Shown here piece by piece: positions 15,549 to 23,863 of a stretch of 64,000 nucleotides of DNA (the first letter of the stretch is position 1; each line of letters begins with the position of its first letter). The DNA is from Corynebacterium sp. UBA2622. GTDB lineage: Bacteria; Actinomycetota; Actinomycetes; Mycobacteriales; Mycobacteriaceae. Location: positions 148,470 to 212,469 of the forward strand of contig NZ_DDJO01000023.1 of NCBI RefSeq assembly GCF_002339505.1. The letters run 5' to 3'. The position numbers were made by a program, and so were the translations under genes. The notes under the pieces were generated by a model that worked only from the letters and a program-made list of their open reading frames with translations, made no database searches and was not told the DNA's origin.

Positions 15549-17354
15549 CTACCGGCGCGGTTGTTTGACGTTGTCCCCGATCACGTCCGGCAGCAGCGCG
15601 GGAGCCTCACCCAGCAGCGCACGCAGGTTGCCGTCGCGCTCGACCGCGCTGGTCACGGCCTTGACCCGGTTCGCCTTCCTGTCCCGCTCCACCCCGCGGG
15701 ACGCGGCCCCCGCCGGCCCGCCAACGGGATAGGCCCGGGCAGGGTTCGAGTTAGCCGATGCCCCCGATGCCCCGGGTACGCCCGCAACGCGTGACGACGC
15801 CCCAGCCCCCGCACCGGGGCCTCCCAACCCCGCACCCGGGATGCCTGCCCCTACCCCGGTTCCGGTGATGCCACCCGTGCGCGCACCGTTTCCCGCTCCC
15901 CCGCCGACGGCACCGGGGAAAGCCCCCGCCCCGAACGAACCCCCATGCAGACCGACCCCGCCGCCCGGGGCCGGTAGCCGCCCACCGAGCGGCCGGCCGA
16001 CACCCGGGTTGGGGACGCCGCCTGCCCACGCTCCGGCGGTGCCCCCGCGTGGCACGGCACCGGGTGCTCCAAGGCCGGCAGGGGCACCCCGCTGCGCCGC
16101 GGAGGCCAGCCCGGGCCCGAACGCGCCGTTGCCCGCCATAAGCGGGGCAGTGGACGCACCACCAACACCGGTCGCCCCGTTTCCGGGCCAGCCCGTTCCT
16201 CCGGCCCCCAGGCCAGCGCCGGGATTCAAGGTGGGCGGCATGCTCGGGGCTGCCACGGCCGCGGCCTGGGTCGGTGTCGCCCCCTCGGAGAGGGCACCGA
16301 GGGTGTCGGGGGTGATTGCGTCGAACTGCTCGATGACCTCGGTGGGCGTACTGGCCCGGGCCAGGTCGTTGAAGCCGCGCTGGCTGAGGGCGTCCGCGAC
16401 CACTCTCGGCAGCGGCGTCTTCTCGAACTCGGGCGTACGGGGCACCGATACGGCCTCAGGCTTGTACTCGTCCCCGGGCATGTCTGACAGGGGCGGCAGC
16501 AGCTGGTTGAACACCGGGTTCACCGGCACCAGGCTCGTAGTGAGGTTGGGTGCGAAGGGCGCAAGGTACGCGCGCTCGAAGGCGATTTTCTGCTCCATCG
16601 TGGGAAGCATGAGCCAGGTGCCGTGTGCCACGGCTGTGTTGATTTGGTTTGCCTGGGCGACGGCCGCCAAGTTCGCCGTGTGGCCCGCCAGGGCCTCCGC
16701 GTGACCAGCGTAGGTCCCACCCGCCCACTGGATCTGGTTGATGCGTTCAATGGCCGCCTGGACCCAACTCGTGGTGGCGGAGGAGCCCAGGGAGGCCTTT
16801 GCGCCGTCAAGCGAGGCAACGGTTTCGGTCAAGAACTGGGATGTCTGCATCCACTGGGTGGAAGCGTTAGACGCCTGCTGGGGAAACGTGCTAGAGAACT
16901 GGCTATTGAGCCCCGGAAGCGAGAACTGCGGGCCGGCCACCGGTAACGCATTGGCGAAACGCCCGGTCGTCGCGTTGACGAGGGCTGGTTCCGGAACTCC
17001 CCCGTCCATTGCAGCAACCGCCTTATCCAGCCCCGGCACATCCGCCAAACCAATGTGGGAGAACGCCTTCGAGAACTGGAAATCCGTCAGAACCGTATTT
17101 CCTAGGTTTGATTCCAACAGTGAGGCTGCATCAAGGATGTGCGAAGCAAGGGCCCTTGAGGAAACGGGCTGATAATCCTCAGTGATTGTGCCGTGCGTGC
17201 GTCCTGCGAAATCCAATCCCGAAACAGCAGAGAAATTGAGAAGATCTGCGAGGGCAGACACGCCAATAAAGGACTCGAGACCCTCTGATATTTGCCGAAG
17301 TGAATCAATTGCATTACGTACAGAAGCAATGTCGACAGACATGCTGTTTGCCAT
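15549..17354 (-). CDS. PPE-like protein with long Gly/Pro/Ala-rich region
   Basis: A 601-residue protein with no signal peptide. Its N-terminal half (1-300) is mostly helical, with a WAGGTYAGHAEALAGHTANLA segment near 215 that resembles the W-x-G turn and following helix of PPE/WXG100-type proteins exported by type VII (ESX) systems. Residues about 385-555 are a low-complexity Gly/Ala/Pro tract. The conserved-looking end (RDRKANRVKAVTSAVERDG...) resembles tails of actinobacterial ESX-associated proteins. It lies 134 nt downstream of a DUF3558 lipoprotein on the same strand. No ESX core genes are in the window. The start is ATG 17354 after a G6 run; Met5 (17342) is an alternative. The assignment is tentative. 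Confidence 0.5.
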   Translation of the reverse strand: MANSMSVDIASVRNAIDSLRQISEGLESFIGVSALADLLNFSAVSGLDFAGRTHGTITEDYQPVSSRALASHILDAASLLESNLGNTVLTDFQFSKAFSHIGLADVPGLDKAVAAMDGGVPEPALVNATTGRFANALPVAGPQFSLPGLNSQFSSTFPQQASNASTQWMQTSQFLTETVASLDGAKASLGSSATTSWVQAAIERINQIQWAGGTYAGHAEALAGHTANLAAVAQANQINTAVAHGTWLMLPTMEQKIAFERAYLAPFAPNLTTSLVPVNPVFNQLLPPLSDMPGDEYKPEAVSVPRTPEFEKTPLPRVVADALSQRGFNDLARASTPTEVIEQFDAITPDTLGALSEGATPTQAAAVAAPSMPPTLNPGAGLGAGGTGWPGNGATGVGGASTAPLMAGNGAFGPGLASAAQRGAPAGLGAPGAVPRGGTAGAWAGGVPNPGVGRPLGGRLPAPGGGVGLHGGSFGAGAFPGAVGGGAGNGARTGGITGTGVGAGIPGAGLGGPGAGAGASSRVAGVPGASGASANSNPARAYPVGGPAGAASRGVERDRKANRVKAVTSAVERDGNLRALLGEAPALLPDVIGDNVKQPRR

Positions 17355-17488
17355 TTCGCCCCCCTAAACTGTGGCCCACAACTTGCCGCTATACCGGCAC
17401 CCCTGCGCCGGTTCCTCGTTGAAGTTAGGGCATCGCGGTTTCTACCGTTGGCCCTTTGGTCACAACATAATGCGCATCGAGGACTTAA

Positions 17489-18088
17489 TCATTTTGCTGC
17501 GGAATAGATCCGCTCGAGACCGTCCTGAGCAAGTGCACATAGATAGTTCTGGTCATCGATAGAGACAGAGACGGCGTTGGTGCCGAAGGCTCCTCGCTCG
17601 GTGTCGACCATGGCATAACAATTTCCCTGGAGATTGGGGTGTTCGAACACATAAGCGCCCGGAACTGATCCCCAATCATTTTCTGAATGCAGTTTCATCT
17701 TGGAAAGGACGATTAGCTTATTTGCGGCATTGGACACGAACCCAATTTGGACCCGCGGGTCATCCGGCTTGAAGTAACAACCCGCCTTTTGGGTCACGGG
17801 GTTGTAACCAAGGTCCCGCTTCGCGTGCAAACCCAGCTCAGCAAACTCCTCATCGGATATCTCTTCGCACGGGTTGAACAGATCGTCGCCGATCGTATAA
17901 GGGTCGAATTCCCCCAGGACCAGATCCCCGCTCTTGAAGTGGAACGCAGGCTGTTCCTCCTGCGCCACCGTTTCCGCTGGCGCCGCCTCACCTCCACCGT
18001 GGGCGACCTCCGCGTCAGATTGTTGTAGTGCGCAGCCGCTGAGCGTCGTCAAGCATGCGAAAATGAACCCCCGAAATGGTTTCACCAC
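17489..18088 (-). CDS. DUF3558-type lipoprotein
   Basis: A 199-residue predicted lipoprotein: short basic start (VKPFRG), hydrophobic core and lipobox LSGC near residue 19. The mature part has the DUF3558 pattern: FNPCEEISDEEFAELGL, a middle strand ending in a Cys (KAGCYF), a third Cys in GNCYAM, and a final Cys in YLCALA before a C-terminal helix. DUF3558 proteins are surface lipoproteins of Actinobacteria without known function. Local base composition is less G+C-rich than the neighbours. Two overlapping GTG codons (18088, 18085) can start it. It is upstream of the PPE-like gene, probably in one transcript. Confidence 0.72.
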   Translation of the reverse strand: MVKPFRGFIFACLTTLSGCALQQSDAEVAHGGGEAAPAETVAQEEQPAFHFKSGDLVLGEFDPYTIGDDLFNPCEEISDEEFAELGLHAKRDLGYNPVTQKAGCYFKPDDPRVQIGFVSNAANKLIVLSKMKLHSENDWGSVPGAYVFEHPNLQGNCYAMVDTERGAFGTNAVSVSIDDQNYLCALAQDGLERIYSAAK

Positions 18089-18166
18089 TTACCCCCGAAA
18101 ATCAGTGAATGAACTTCCCCCTGATTCTCATCCGCCGGGGTCCACTCCGCAACAGGAGCGGGACGT

Positions 18167-18243
18167 TGGTGCCCCCAGTGGGACTCGAACCCACACTGAG
18201 CGGATTTTAAGTCCGCGGCCTCTGCCAATTGGGCTATAGGGGC
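18167..18243 (-). tRNA. tRNA with UAA anticodon (Leu by the code), encoded CCA
   Basis: The minus strand folds into a complete cloverleaf: acceptor GCCCCTA/TGGGGGC, a D arm closed by GCC/GGC, anticodon stem GCGGA/TCCGC with loop CTTAAAA, T arm GTGGG/CCCAC with loop TTCGAGT, discriminator A, then CCA. The anticodon is UAA, reading UUA (leucine). Unusually, the variable region is only five bases (TCAGT), whereas bacterial leucine tRNAs normally have a long variable arm. A TAAAAT -10 box lies just upstream. Amino-acid identity is therefore given by the anticodon only. Confidence 0.85.
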
Positions 18244-18253
18244 ATGCCCGGAT

Positions 18254-18259
18254 ATTTTA
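18254..18259 (-). promoter_or_regulatory. -10 box upstream of the UAA tRNA gene
   Basis: TAAAAT on the minus strand lies about 10 nt before the tRNA 5' end. A small hairpin (GTGCG/CGCAC, 18261-18277) immediately upstream may end mfd transcription. No strong -35 is visible. Confidence 0.5.
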
Positions 18260-18288
18260 CGTGCGCGGGCTTCGCACGCATCAATCGG

Positions 18289-21200
18289 TTACTCGCTTAC
18301 CGAGACCACCTTTTTCTTCCCCGTCACCTTGGTGGAGCCGGTGACCGAGATCTTCTCCACGTCGAACATGTCGGAAAGGAAATCGGCGACCCATTGCAGC
18401 AGCTCGAGGTCGCGGAGCGTGGGCTGGTTGATGCCCTTGCCCGCGCGCGGGAAGGGGATCTGCAGCGCCTGGGCAGCGGCGCGGTAGTTCGCTCCCGGGT
18501 AGAGCCTCTTCAGCCGCACCTGCTTGGAGTCCGGCAACGCCACGGGCTGGAACTTGATCCGCGTTCCCTGCACCAGGATGTCCGCCACGCCGGCCCGGCG
18601 CGCCTGGTGGCGCACGCGCGCGACGGCCATGAGGTGGTCAACCTCCGTTGGCATGGGCCCGAAGCGGTCGGTCACCTCGTCGGCGACCTTGGCCAGGTCC
18701 GCGTCGTCGCGGGCCTCCGCAAGCTTGCGGTAGACCTCAAGGCGCAGGCGCTCGGAGTTGATGTAGGACTCGGGGATGTGCGCGTCGACAGGCAGGTCCA
18801 CGCGGATTTCCTTCGGGCCGTTGTCGGTGGCGTCGATGGTCTCGCCCTTCATCATGGCCTTGAACGTCTCGACGGCCTCGCCAACCAACCGGACATACAT
18901 GTCGAAACCCACACCCGCGATGTGGCCCGACTGCTCCGCGCCGAGCACGTTGCCGGCACCTCGCATTTCCAGATCCTTCTGTGCCACGGCGATACCGGAG
19001 CCGAGGTCGTTGTTCTGGGCGATGGTGGCCAGCCGGTCGTAGGACGTTTCGGTCAGCGTCTTCTCCTTCGGGTAGAGGAAGTACGCGTAGGCGCGGTCGC
19101 GGGAACGGCCGACGCGCCCGCGCAGCTGGTGCAGTTGCGACAGGCCCATGTTCTGCGCGTTCTCGACGATCAGGGTGTTGGCGTTGGCGATGTCGAGGCC
19201 CGTCTCCACAATGGTGGTGCACACGAGCACGTCGTACTCGCGGTTCCAGAACCCCTCGACGGTCTGCTCGAGGAGCTGCTCGGACATCTGCCCGTGGGCG
19301 ACGACGACGCGCGCCTCGGGCACCAGCTCGCGCAGGCGGCGCGCGGTGGCCTCGATGTCGGAGACTCTGTTGTGGATGTAGAAGACCTGGCCGTCGCGGA
19401 GCAGCTCGCGGCGCACGGCTGCGGCGACCTGCTTGTCCTCCTGGGGCCCGACGTAGGTGAGCACCGGGTGGCGGTCCTCGGGAGGGGTGGTGATGGAGGT
19501 CATCTCGCGGATGCCCGTCAGCGACATCTCCAGGGTGCGCGGAATCGGGGTCGCGGTCATGGTGAGCACGTCGACGTGCGATTTCAGCGCCTTGATGTGC
19601 TCCTTGTGCTCGACACCGAAGCGCTGCTCCTCGTCGACCACCACGAGACCGAGGTTCTTCCAGTGCACACCCGTCTGCAGGAGGCGGTGGGTGCCGATGA
19701 CCACGTCGATGGAGCCGTCGGCAAGCCCGGCAAAGATCTCCTTCGATTCCTTGGCGGTGGTGAAGCGGGAGAGCTCCTTGATGTTCACCCCGAAGCCGTC
19801 CATGCGGCGGTTGAAGGTGGAGAAATGCTGCTGTGCCAGCAGGGTGGTGGGCACGAGTACCGCGACCTGCTTGCCGTCCTGCACCGCCTTGAACGCGGCA
19901 CGCACCGCAACCTCGGTCTTGCCGAAGCCCACGTCGCCGACGATCACCCGATCCATCGGGGTGGGTTTCTCCATGTCGTCCTTGACGGCCTCGATCGCGG
20001 CGAGCTGGTCCTCCGTTTCGACGAAGGGGAAGTTGTCCTCCATCTCCTGCTGCCACGGGGTGTCCTGGGCGAATGCGTGGCCGGGTGCCGCCTGGCGCTT
20101 GGCGTAGAGCTCAATGAGCTCGCCGGCGATCTCCCGCACGGCCGCGCGCGCCCTGCGCTTTGTGTTCTTCCAGTCGGAGCCACCCATCTTGGACAGGGAG
20201 GGCTGCTCGCCGCCGGAGTACTTGCTCAAAAGGTCGAGCGACTCCATGGGCACCCATAGCTGGTCGTTGGGCTGGCCGCGCTTGGCGGGCTGGTACTCGA
20301 GCACGATGTACTCGCGGCGCGAGTCCTCGTCGCCGGCCTTGACGGTGCGCTCAGCCATTTTGACGAAACGCCCGATGCCGTGGGTGTCGTGCACCACGAA
20401 GTCGCCGGGCTTGAGCGCGAGCGGGTCAACGCGGTTGCGCCGGCGCGGGGCACGTCGCTTGGCGCCTGCGATGTCACCGACGCGGTTGCCCGTCACGTCC
20501 GTTTCGGTGATGACCACGAGGTTCGGGCCCGGGAACACGAGACCCGCGTGGGACAGCGCCTGGTAAATGGTCACCGCACCCTCGACGGGTTCCATGCCCG
20601 GGGTGGCGAGGCGGGCGGAGATACCGTGCTCACGCAGGCGGTCCGCCATGCGCTCGACCGTCCCCTTCGCGGGGGCGACAAAGGCGGCCTTCCCTCCGTT
20701 TGCGGCGACATGGAGCTTGATGGTGGCGTAGAGGTTCTCGATCGCCTTCGGGTCACCCTTGAGTGCGGGTGCGGGCTCGAATTCCAGCGGAAGCGTCTCC
20801 GAATCGTCCGCGGTGAACATGCCGGGAGGGGCGAAGGTCCACCACGCCACGCCCGCCTGCTCGGCCGAGACCCGCAGGGACTCGAAGGAGCGGTACGAGC
20901 TGGCGGAGACATCCAGGCCTTCGACTGCCAGCGGGCCCTCCGCGCCCATCGCGGCGGCCTCCCACCCGGCCTCGAGGAACTCCCGATCAGTCGCCTCCAA
21001 GTCCGCGATGCGGGCCTTGACCTTCTCAGGGGAGGTGACCAGGACGATCGAACCCTCCGGCAGGAGCTCCGGCAGGGCCCGGAACGGCTTGTCGGTCAGC
21101 GCGGGGATGAGCGCCTCCATGCCGTCCGCGTGCGTCTTCTCCGAGACGCGGGTGAGCAGCTGCACCAGGGTGGGGTTGGAGGGGAACTGGCGGGCCAGGG

Positions 21201-21903
21201 CGTCGGCGCGGGAGGCGACGGCGTCGTCGATAAGCAGCTGCCGCGCGGGGAAAAGCTTGACGCTGGCGATGTCGTCGATCGTGCGCTGGTCCGCGACTGC
21301 GAAAGTTCGGAGGTCGGTGACCTCGTCGCCCCAGAATTCGATGCGCACGGGGTGCTCGGAGGTGGTCGGGAAGACGTCGATGAGCCCGCCGCGGGTGGCG
21401 AACTCACCGCGTTTGGCCACCATGTCCACGTGCTCGTAGGCGTAGCCGGCGATGCGCTTGGTGAGCTCGGTGAAGTCGTGCTCCTCCCCCGCTGCCACGG
21501 TGATCGGCTCCACGGCGGGCAGGACGGGCTGGCACGCTGCCCGCGCCGCCGCGACGATGACGCGCGGCATGTCCCACAGCACCTTCGCACGCTTGCCGAC
21601 GACATCCGCGGCCGGCGAGAGCCGCTCGTGGGGAAGCGTCTCCACCGAGGGGAACTGCGCGACCTCCCCCTCCCCGAGCAGGGCTGTGAGCTCGGCGGTC
21701 AGGTCCTCCGCCTCGTGTCCGGTGGCGGTGACGAGGAGCACGGGAACCTCGCGGGAGAGAGCCGCGGCGGCCCAGCTGCGCACCTGATCGATGCCGGTGA
21801 CGTGCAGATGCTCCTGGCCGACGTTGCTCACCAGCCCCTTGAGCTTCGGGTCCGTCAGCGCGGTGGTGAGCAGCCCCCCGAGGGCGGGCGTCAAGTCGGT
21901 CAT
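18289..21903 (-). CDS. mfd: Transcription-repair coupling factor
   Basis: A 1204-residue Mfd with the full domain order. It has an N-terminal UvrB-like module that recruits UvrA, an RNA-polymerase-interacting (CarD-like) region starting near KPGDFVVHDTHGIGRF, and a RecG-type double-stranded DNA translocase. The translocase has Walker A GDVGFGKTE, Walker B VVDEEQRFG, TMTATPIPRTL and HGQMSE. A C-terminal TRCF domain follows. It removes RNA polymerase stalled at DNA lesions and brings in nucleotide-excision repair. Start is ATG 21903 with GGAGG upstream, overlapping the TetR stop by 4 nt (ATGA). The TetR-mfd arrangement next to glmU is also seen in mycobacteria. Confidence 0.97.
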   Translation of the reverse strand: MTDLTPALGGLLTTALTDPKLKGLVSNVGQEHLHVTGIDQVRSWAAAALSREVPVLLVTATGHEAEDLTAELTALLGEGEVAQFPSVETLPHERLSPAADVVGKRAKVLWDMPRVIVAAARAACQPVLPAVEPITVAAGEEHDFTELTKRIAGYAYEHVDMVAKRGEFATRGGLIDVFPTTSEHPVRIEFWGDEVTDLRTFAVADQRTIDDIASVKLFPARQLLIDDAVASRADALARQFPSNPTLVQLLTRVSEKTHADGMEALIPALTDKPFRALPELLPEGSIVLVTSPEKVKARIADLEATDREFLEAGWEAAAMGAEGPLAVEGLDVSASSYRSFESLRVSAEQAGVAWWTFAPPGMFTADDSETLPLEFEPAPALKGDPKAIENLYATIKLHVAANGGKAAFVAPAKGTVERMADRLREHGISARLATPGMEPVEGAVTIYQALSHAGLVFPGPNLVVITETDVTGNRVGDIAGAKRRAPRRRNRVDPLALKPGDFVVHDTHGIGRFVKMAERTVKAGDEDSRREYIVLEYQPAKRGQPNDQLWVPMESLDLLSKYSGGEQPSLSKMGGSDWKNTKRRARAAVREIAGELIELYAKRQAAPGHAFAQDTPWQQEMEDNFPFVETEDQLAAIEAVKDDMEKPTPMDRVIVGDVGFGKTEVAVRAAFKAVQDGKQVAVLVPTTLLAQQHFSTFNRRMDGFGVNIKELSRFTTAKESKEIFAGLADGSIDVVIGTHRLLQTGVHWKNLGLVVVDEEQRFGVEHKEHIKALKSHVDVLTMTATPIPRTLEMSLTGIREMTSITTPPEDRHPVLTYVGPQEDKQVAAAVRRELLRDGQVFYIHNRVSDIEATARRLRELVPEARVVVAHGQMSEQLLEQTVEGFWNREYDVLVCTTIVETGLDIANANTLIVENAQNMGLSQLHQLRGRVGRSRDRAYAYFLYPKEKTLTETSYDRLATIAQNNDLGSGIAVAQKDLEMRGAGNVLGAEQSGHIAGVGFDMYVRLVGEAVETFKAMMKGETIDATDNGPKEIRVDLPVDAHIPESYINSERLRLEVYRKLAEARDDADLAKVADEVTDRFGPMPTEVDHLMAVARVRHQARRAGVADILVQGTRIKFQPVALPDSKQVRLKRLYPGANYRAAAQALQIPFPRAGKGINQPTLRDLELLQWVADFLSDMFDVEKISVTGSTKVTGKKKVVSVSE

Positions 21904-22571
21904 GCATCCTCCGTTTTCTCAGATTCTTTGGTGGGGTTGTCGGACGGTGTCGGCGGGGCGCTGCCGCCTGCGGGTTCTATTTTGGGCGTGGCCTCCATGC
22001 CGCTCAAACCGTTCCAGGCGAGGTTGGCCACGTGCGCGGCCACCGTGTACTTGTCGGGCGAGCGCTGGTCCAGCCACCACAACGCGGTGTTCGACGCGGT
22101 GCCGACGATGGCCTGGGCGTACAGGGGTGCGATGGTCGGGTCCAGGCCCCGGTGCTTGAACGCCACACCGAGGAACGAGGAGACCTGCGCGATGGACTTG
22201 TTGAGCAGCGTGGAAAACGTCCTCTCTTCCCCCGGCACCTGGCCGTGGACGAGGATGAGGAAGCCGTCGGTGTTCTCCTCCACGAACGTCAGGAGTGCGA
22301 CGATGCTTCCCTCGATGCGTTCGCGCCAGCGGCCGTGCGAGATGGATTCGAGGATCATCACCTCGAGCTCGGCCGCGTCCTCCTCGATGATCGCCTTGTA
22401 CAGGCCGTCCTTGCCGCCGAAGTGTTCGTAGATCACCGGCTTGGACACTCCGGCGCGGACGGCGATTTCCTCGACGGACACGCCGTCGAGGCCGCGCTCG
22501 GCGAATGCCGCGCGGCCGATGGAGATGAGTTGCGCCCTGCGCTGGGAACCTGTCATTCGCTGCCGAGCCAT
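21900..22571 (-). CDS. TetR/AcrR-family transcriptional regulator
   Basis: A 223-residue regulator. The N-terminal helix-turn-helix (about residues 10-58) reads AAFAERGLDGVSVEEIAVRAGVSK followed by YEHFGGKDGLYKAI, a classic TetR fold. The all-helical ligand/dimerisation domain ends in a Pro/Ser/Glu-rich tail. I chose ATG 22571; a GTG nine bases upstream is possible. Its stop overlaps the mfd start by 4 nt, so the two are translationally coupled. The ligand and targets are unknown; regulation of its own operon is the simplest expectation. Confidence 0.88.
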   Translation of the reverse strand: MARQRMTGSQRRAQLISIGRAAFAERGLDGVSVEEIAVRAGVSKPVIYEHFGGKDGLYKAIIEEDAAELEVMILESISHGRWRERIEGSIVALLTFVEENTDGFLILVHGQVPGEERTFSTLLNKSIAQVSSFLGVAFKHRGLDPTIAPLYAQAIVGTASNTALWWLDQRSPDKYTVAAHVANLAWNGLSGMEATPKIEPAGGSAPPTPSDNPTKESEKTEDA

Positions 22572-22609
22572 GCCGACCACTTTACGGGCGGGGCCGACAT
22601 ACCCGCAGA

Positions 22610-22638
22610 TTAGGCAACCTGGGGCCGTCCGCTACAAT
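22610..22638 (+). promoter_or_regulatory. Promoter of tRNA-Gln
   Basis: TTAGGC (22610-22615), a 17-base spacer and TACAAT (22633-22638) form a good sigma-A promoter. The expected start point is only a few bases before the tRNA 5' end. Confidence 0.65.
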
Positions 22639-22649
22639 GAGCAACTGAT

Positions 22650-22721
22650 TTCCCCATGGTGTAATTGGCAACACTACGGTTTTTGGTACCGTCATTCTAG
22701 GTTCGAGTCCTGGTGGGGAAG
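22650..22721 (+). tRNA. tRNA-Gln (UUG anticodon)
   Basis: Acceptor strands TTCCCCA and TGGGGAA pair fully. The D arm is closed by GTG/CAC, the anticodon stem ACGGT/ACCGT carries the loop TTTTGGT with UUG, and the T arm is CTAGG/CCTGG around TTCGAGT. The discriminator is G, as required for glutamine. CCA is not encoded. A T-rich stretch follows. Confidence 0.95.
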
Positions 22722-23251
22722 CTTTTTGTGGGCTCTTTTTAATTGTTTCTTGAGTTTGGGAGTCTGCGCGAGAGAACACAGTGGACTGAAGCGGTTCATC
22801 AGCTCTAGCCATTTCGGATGCCGGGGAAGCCTCGCGGTGCAGACCCGAAATTTTGGCGCTTGAAGTGAACATGTTTCCCACCGCATCGATAGATTGGCCC
22901 GTCTCTCCCGCAGCAATCTAATTCAGACGGCCGAAAACGAGGGGCGCCTCAGTTTTTCTCAGGATGTATGCAGACTTACATCCCCAGGAATTATTGCTCT
23001 ATCCAGCGTGCGTTCAGGTGGAACATCCTTCAGTTAGATCCCGGCGAGCGTGGGGGTACGGCGAAAAAGTCAGATTTTCTTACCGGACAAAGCGATGTCC
23101 CATAACATCGGTGCCAGGAATCCTGGATATTTCATACCTTATTACCGTCTGATCGTGACTGGGAGACTGTCAAATCACGGGCCGATCGATGTACGCGACT
23201 CAAAAAGAAACCCACTCCCTCAGCCGTCTACCCCTCAAGAAAGTATTGGCC
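22722..23251. other. 530-base stretch without a supported gene, lower G+C
   Basis: After the tRNA-Gln there is a T-rich stretch and then sequence visibly poorer in G+C than the neighbourhood. Short open frames occur on both strands, but none has a ribosome site together with protein-like composition. A minus-strand frame reading into the tRNA is the familiar false translation of a tRNA T loop. I see no integrase, repeat or attachment site. Confidence 0.6.
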
Positions 23252-23860
23252 ATGAAAAACACCCTCCCCATTCTTGGTGTCATCGTTCTTGCGGGAGCAC
23301 TTGGTGCCTGCGGAACCGGTGAGATCGGAAACGGTTCGGATGCGACTGAGACGACCACCGTCTCTTCGAACACCACCGTCCCGAGCTCGACGTCGGCCAC
23401 CCTAACCATGACGTCGACCGCGACCGCAGCCCCACGAGACGCCGCCGCTACGGAGCCAGAAGCTGCGCCCCCGGTCGCTGCACCCTACGTCGTACAGTGC
23501 GAGCCGGGTATACCCGGCCCCGCCCTCTGGTCTGATGGTTCAACTCGGTTCAGCCAAGACTGCTACGACCAAGGTGTCGCGAACCGCGGCAGCTACCGGT
23601 GCCCCCATACGGATTCATATGTAGATGACCCGTCGAAATGCGCGCCTTGGCAGCGCGACGAGACTCCTTTAGATCAGATCTCTTACGCAGATGGGGGCAC
23701 CTGCCCCGCGTACAAATGCGGTTACGGGCACGATGCGAATGGAAACCCCAACCCGACATCCGGGGAGACACAGTTGATGAACGGGTGCGAAAAAGGTTAT
23801 ATCAACGACCCGGAAAAGTGTGAGGCTGTGGCGCGGAAGGCCGCACAATACGGCTGGTAA
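23252..23860 (+). CDS. Secreted Cys-rich lipoprotein with an internal repeat
   Basis: A 202-residue lipoprotein: signal peptide ending in the lipobox LGAC (Cys20), then a Thr/Ser-rich linker of about 50 residues and a Cys-rich domain. The domain contains two similar units ending in YVDDPSKC and YINDPEKC, suggesting an internal duplication. Between them lies CGYGHDANGNPNPTSGE, a Gly/Asn-rich motif I recall from other actinobacterial secreted proteins of unknown role. ATG 23252 has AAGAAAG 8 nt upstream. Its base composition is lower in G+C than the backbone. It ends 3 nt before the convergent oxidase gene. Confidence 0.68.
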   Translation: MKNTLPILGVIVLAGALGACGTGEIGNGSDATETTTVSSNTTVPSSTSATLTMTSTATAAPRDAAATEPEAAPPVAAPYVVQCEPGIPGPALWSDGSTRFSQDCYDQGVANRGSYRCPHTDSYVDDPSKCAPWQRDETPLDQISYADGGTCPAYKCGYGHDANGNPNPTSGETQLMNGCEKGYINDPEKCEAVARKAAQYGW

Positions 23861-23863
23861 CGA

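Noticed and set aside
15800..16250. Repetitive Gly/Pro-coding tract considered as a tandem DNA repeat or recombination site
   Set aside because: The units vary in length and codons; it is low-complexity protein sequence within one continuous frame.
18100..18243. Plus-strand frame with GTRTHTERILSPRPLPIGL over the UAA tRNA
   Set aside because: Also a spurious translation of tRNA sequence on the opposite strand.
22692..22916. Short minus-strand frame ending in PHQDSNLE next to tRNA-Gln
   Set aside because: This is the well-known false translation of a tRNA T loop; no gene evidence.
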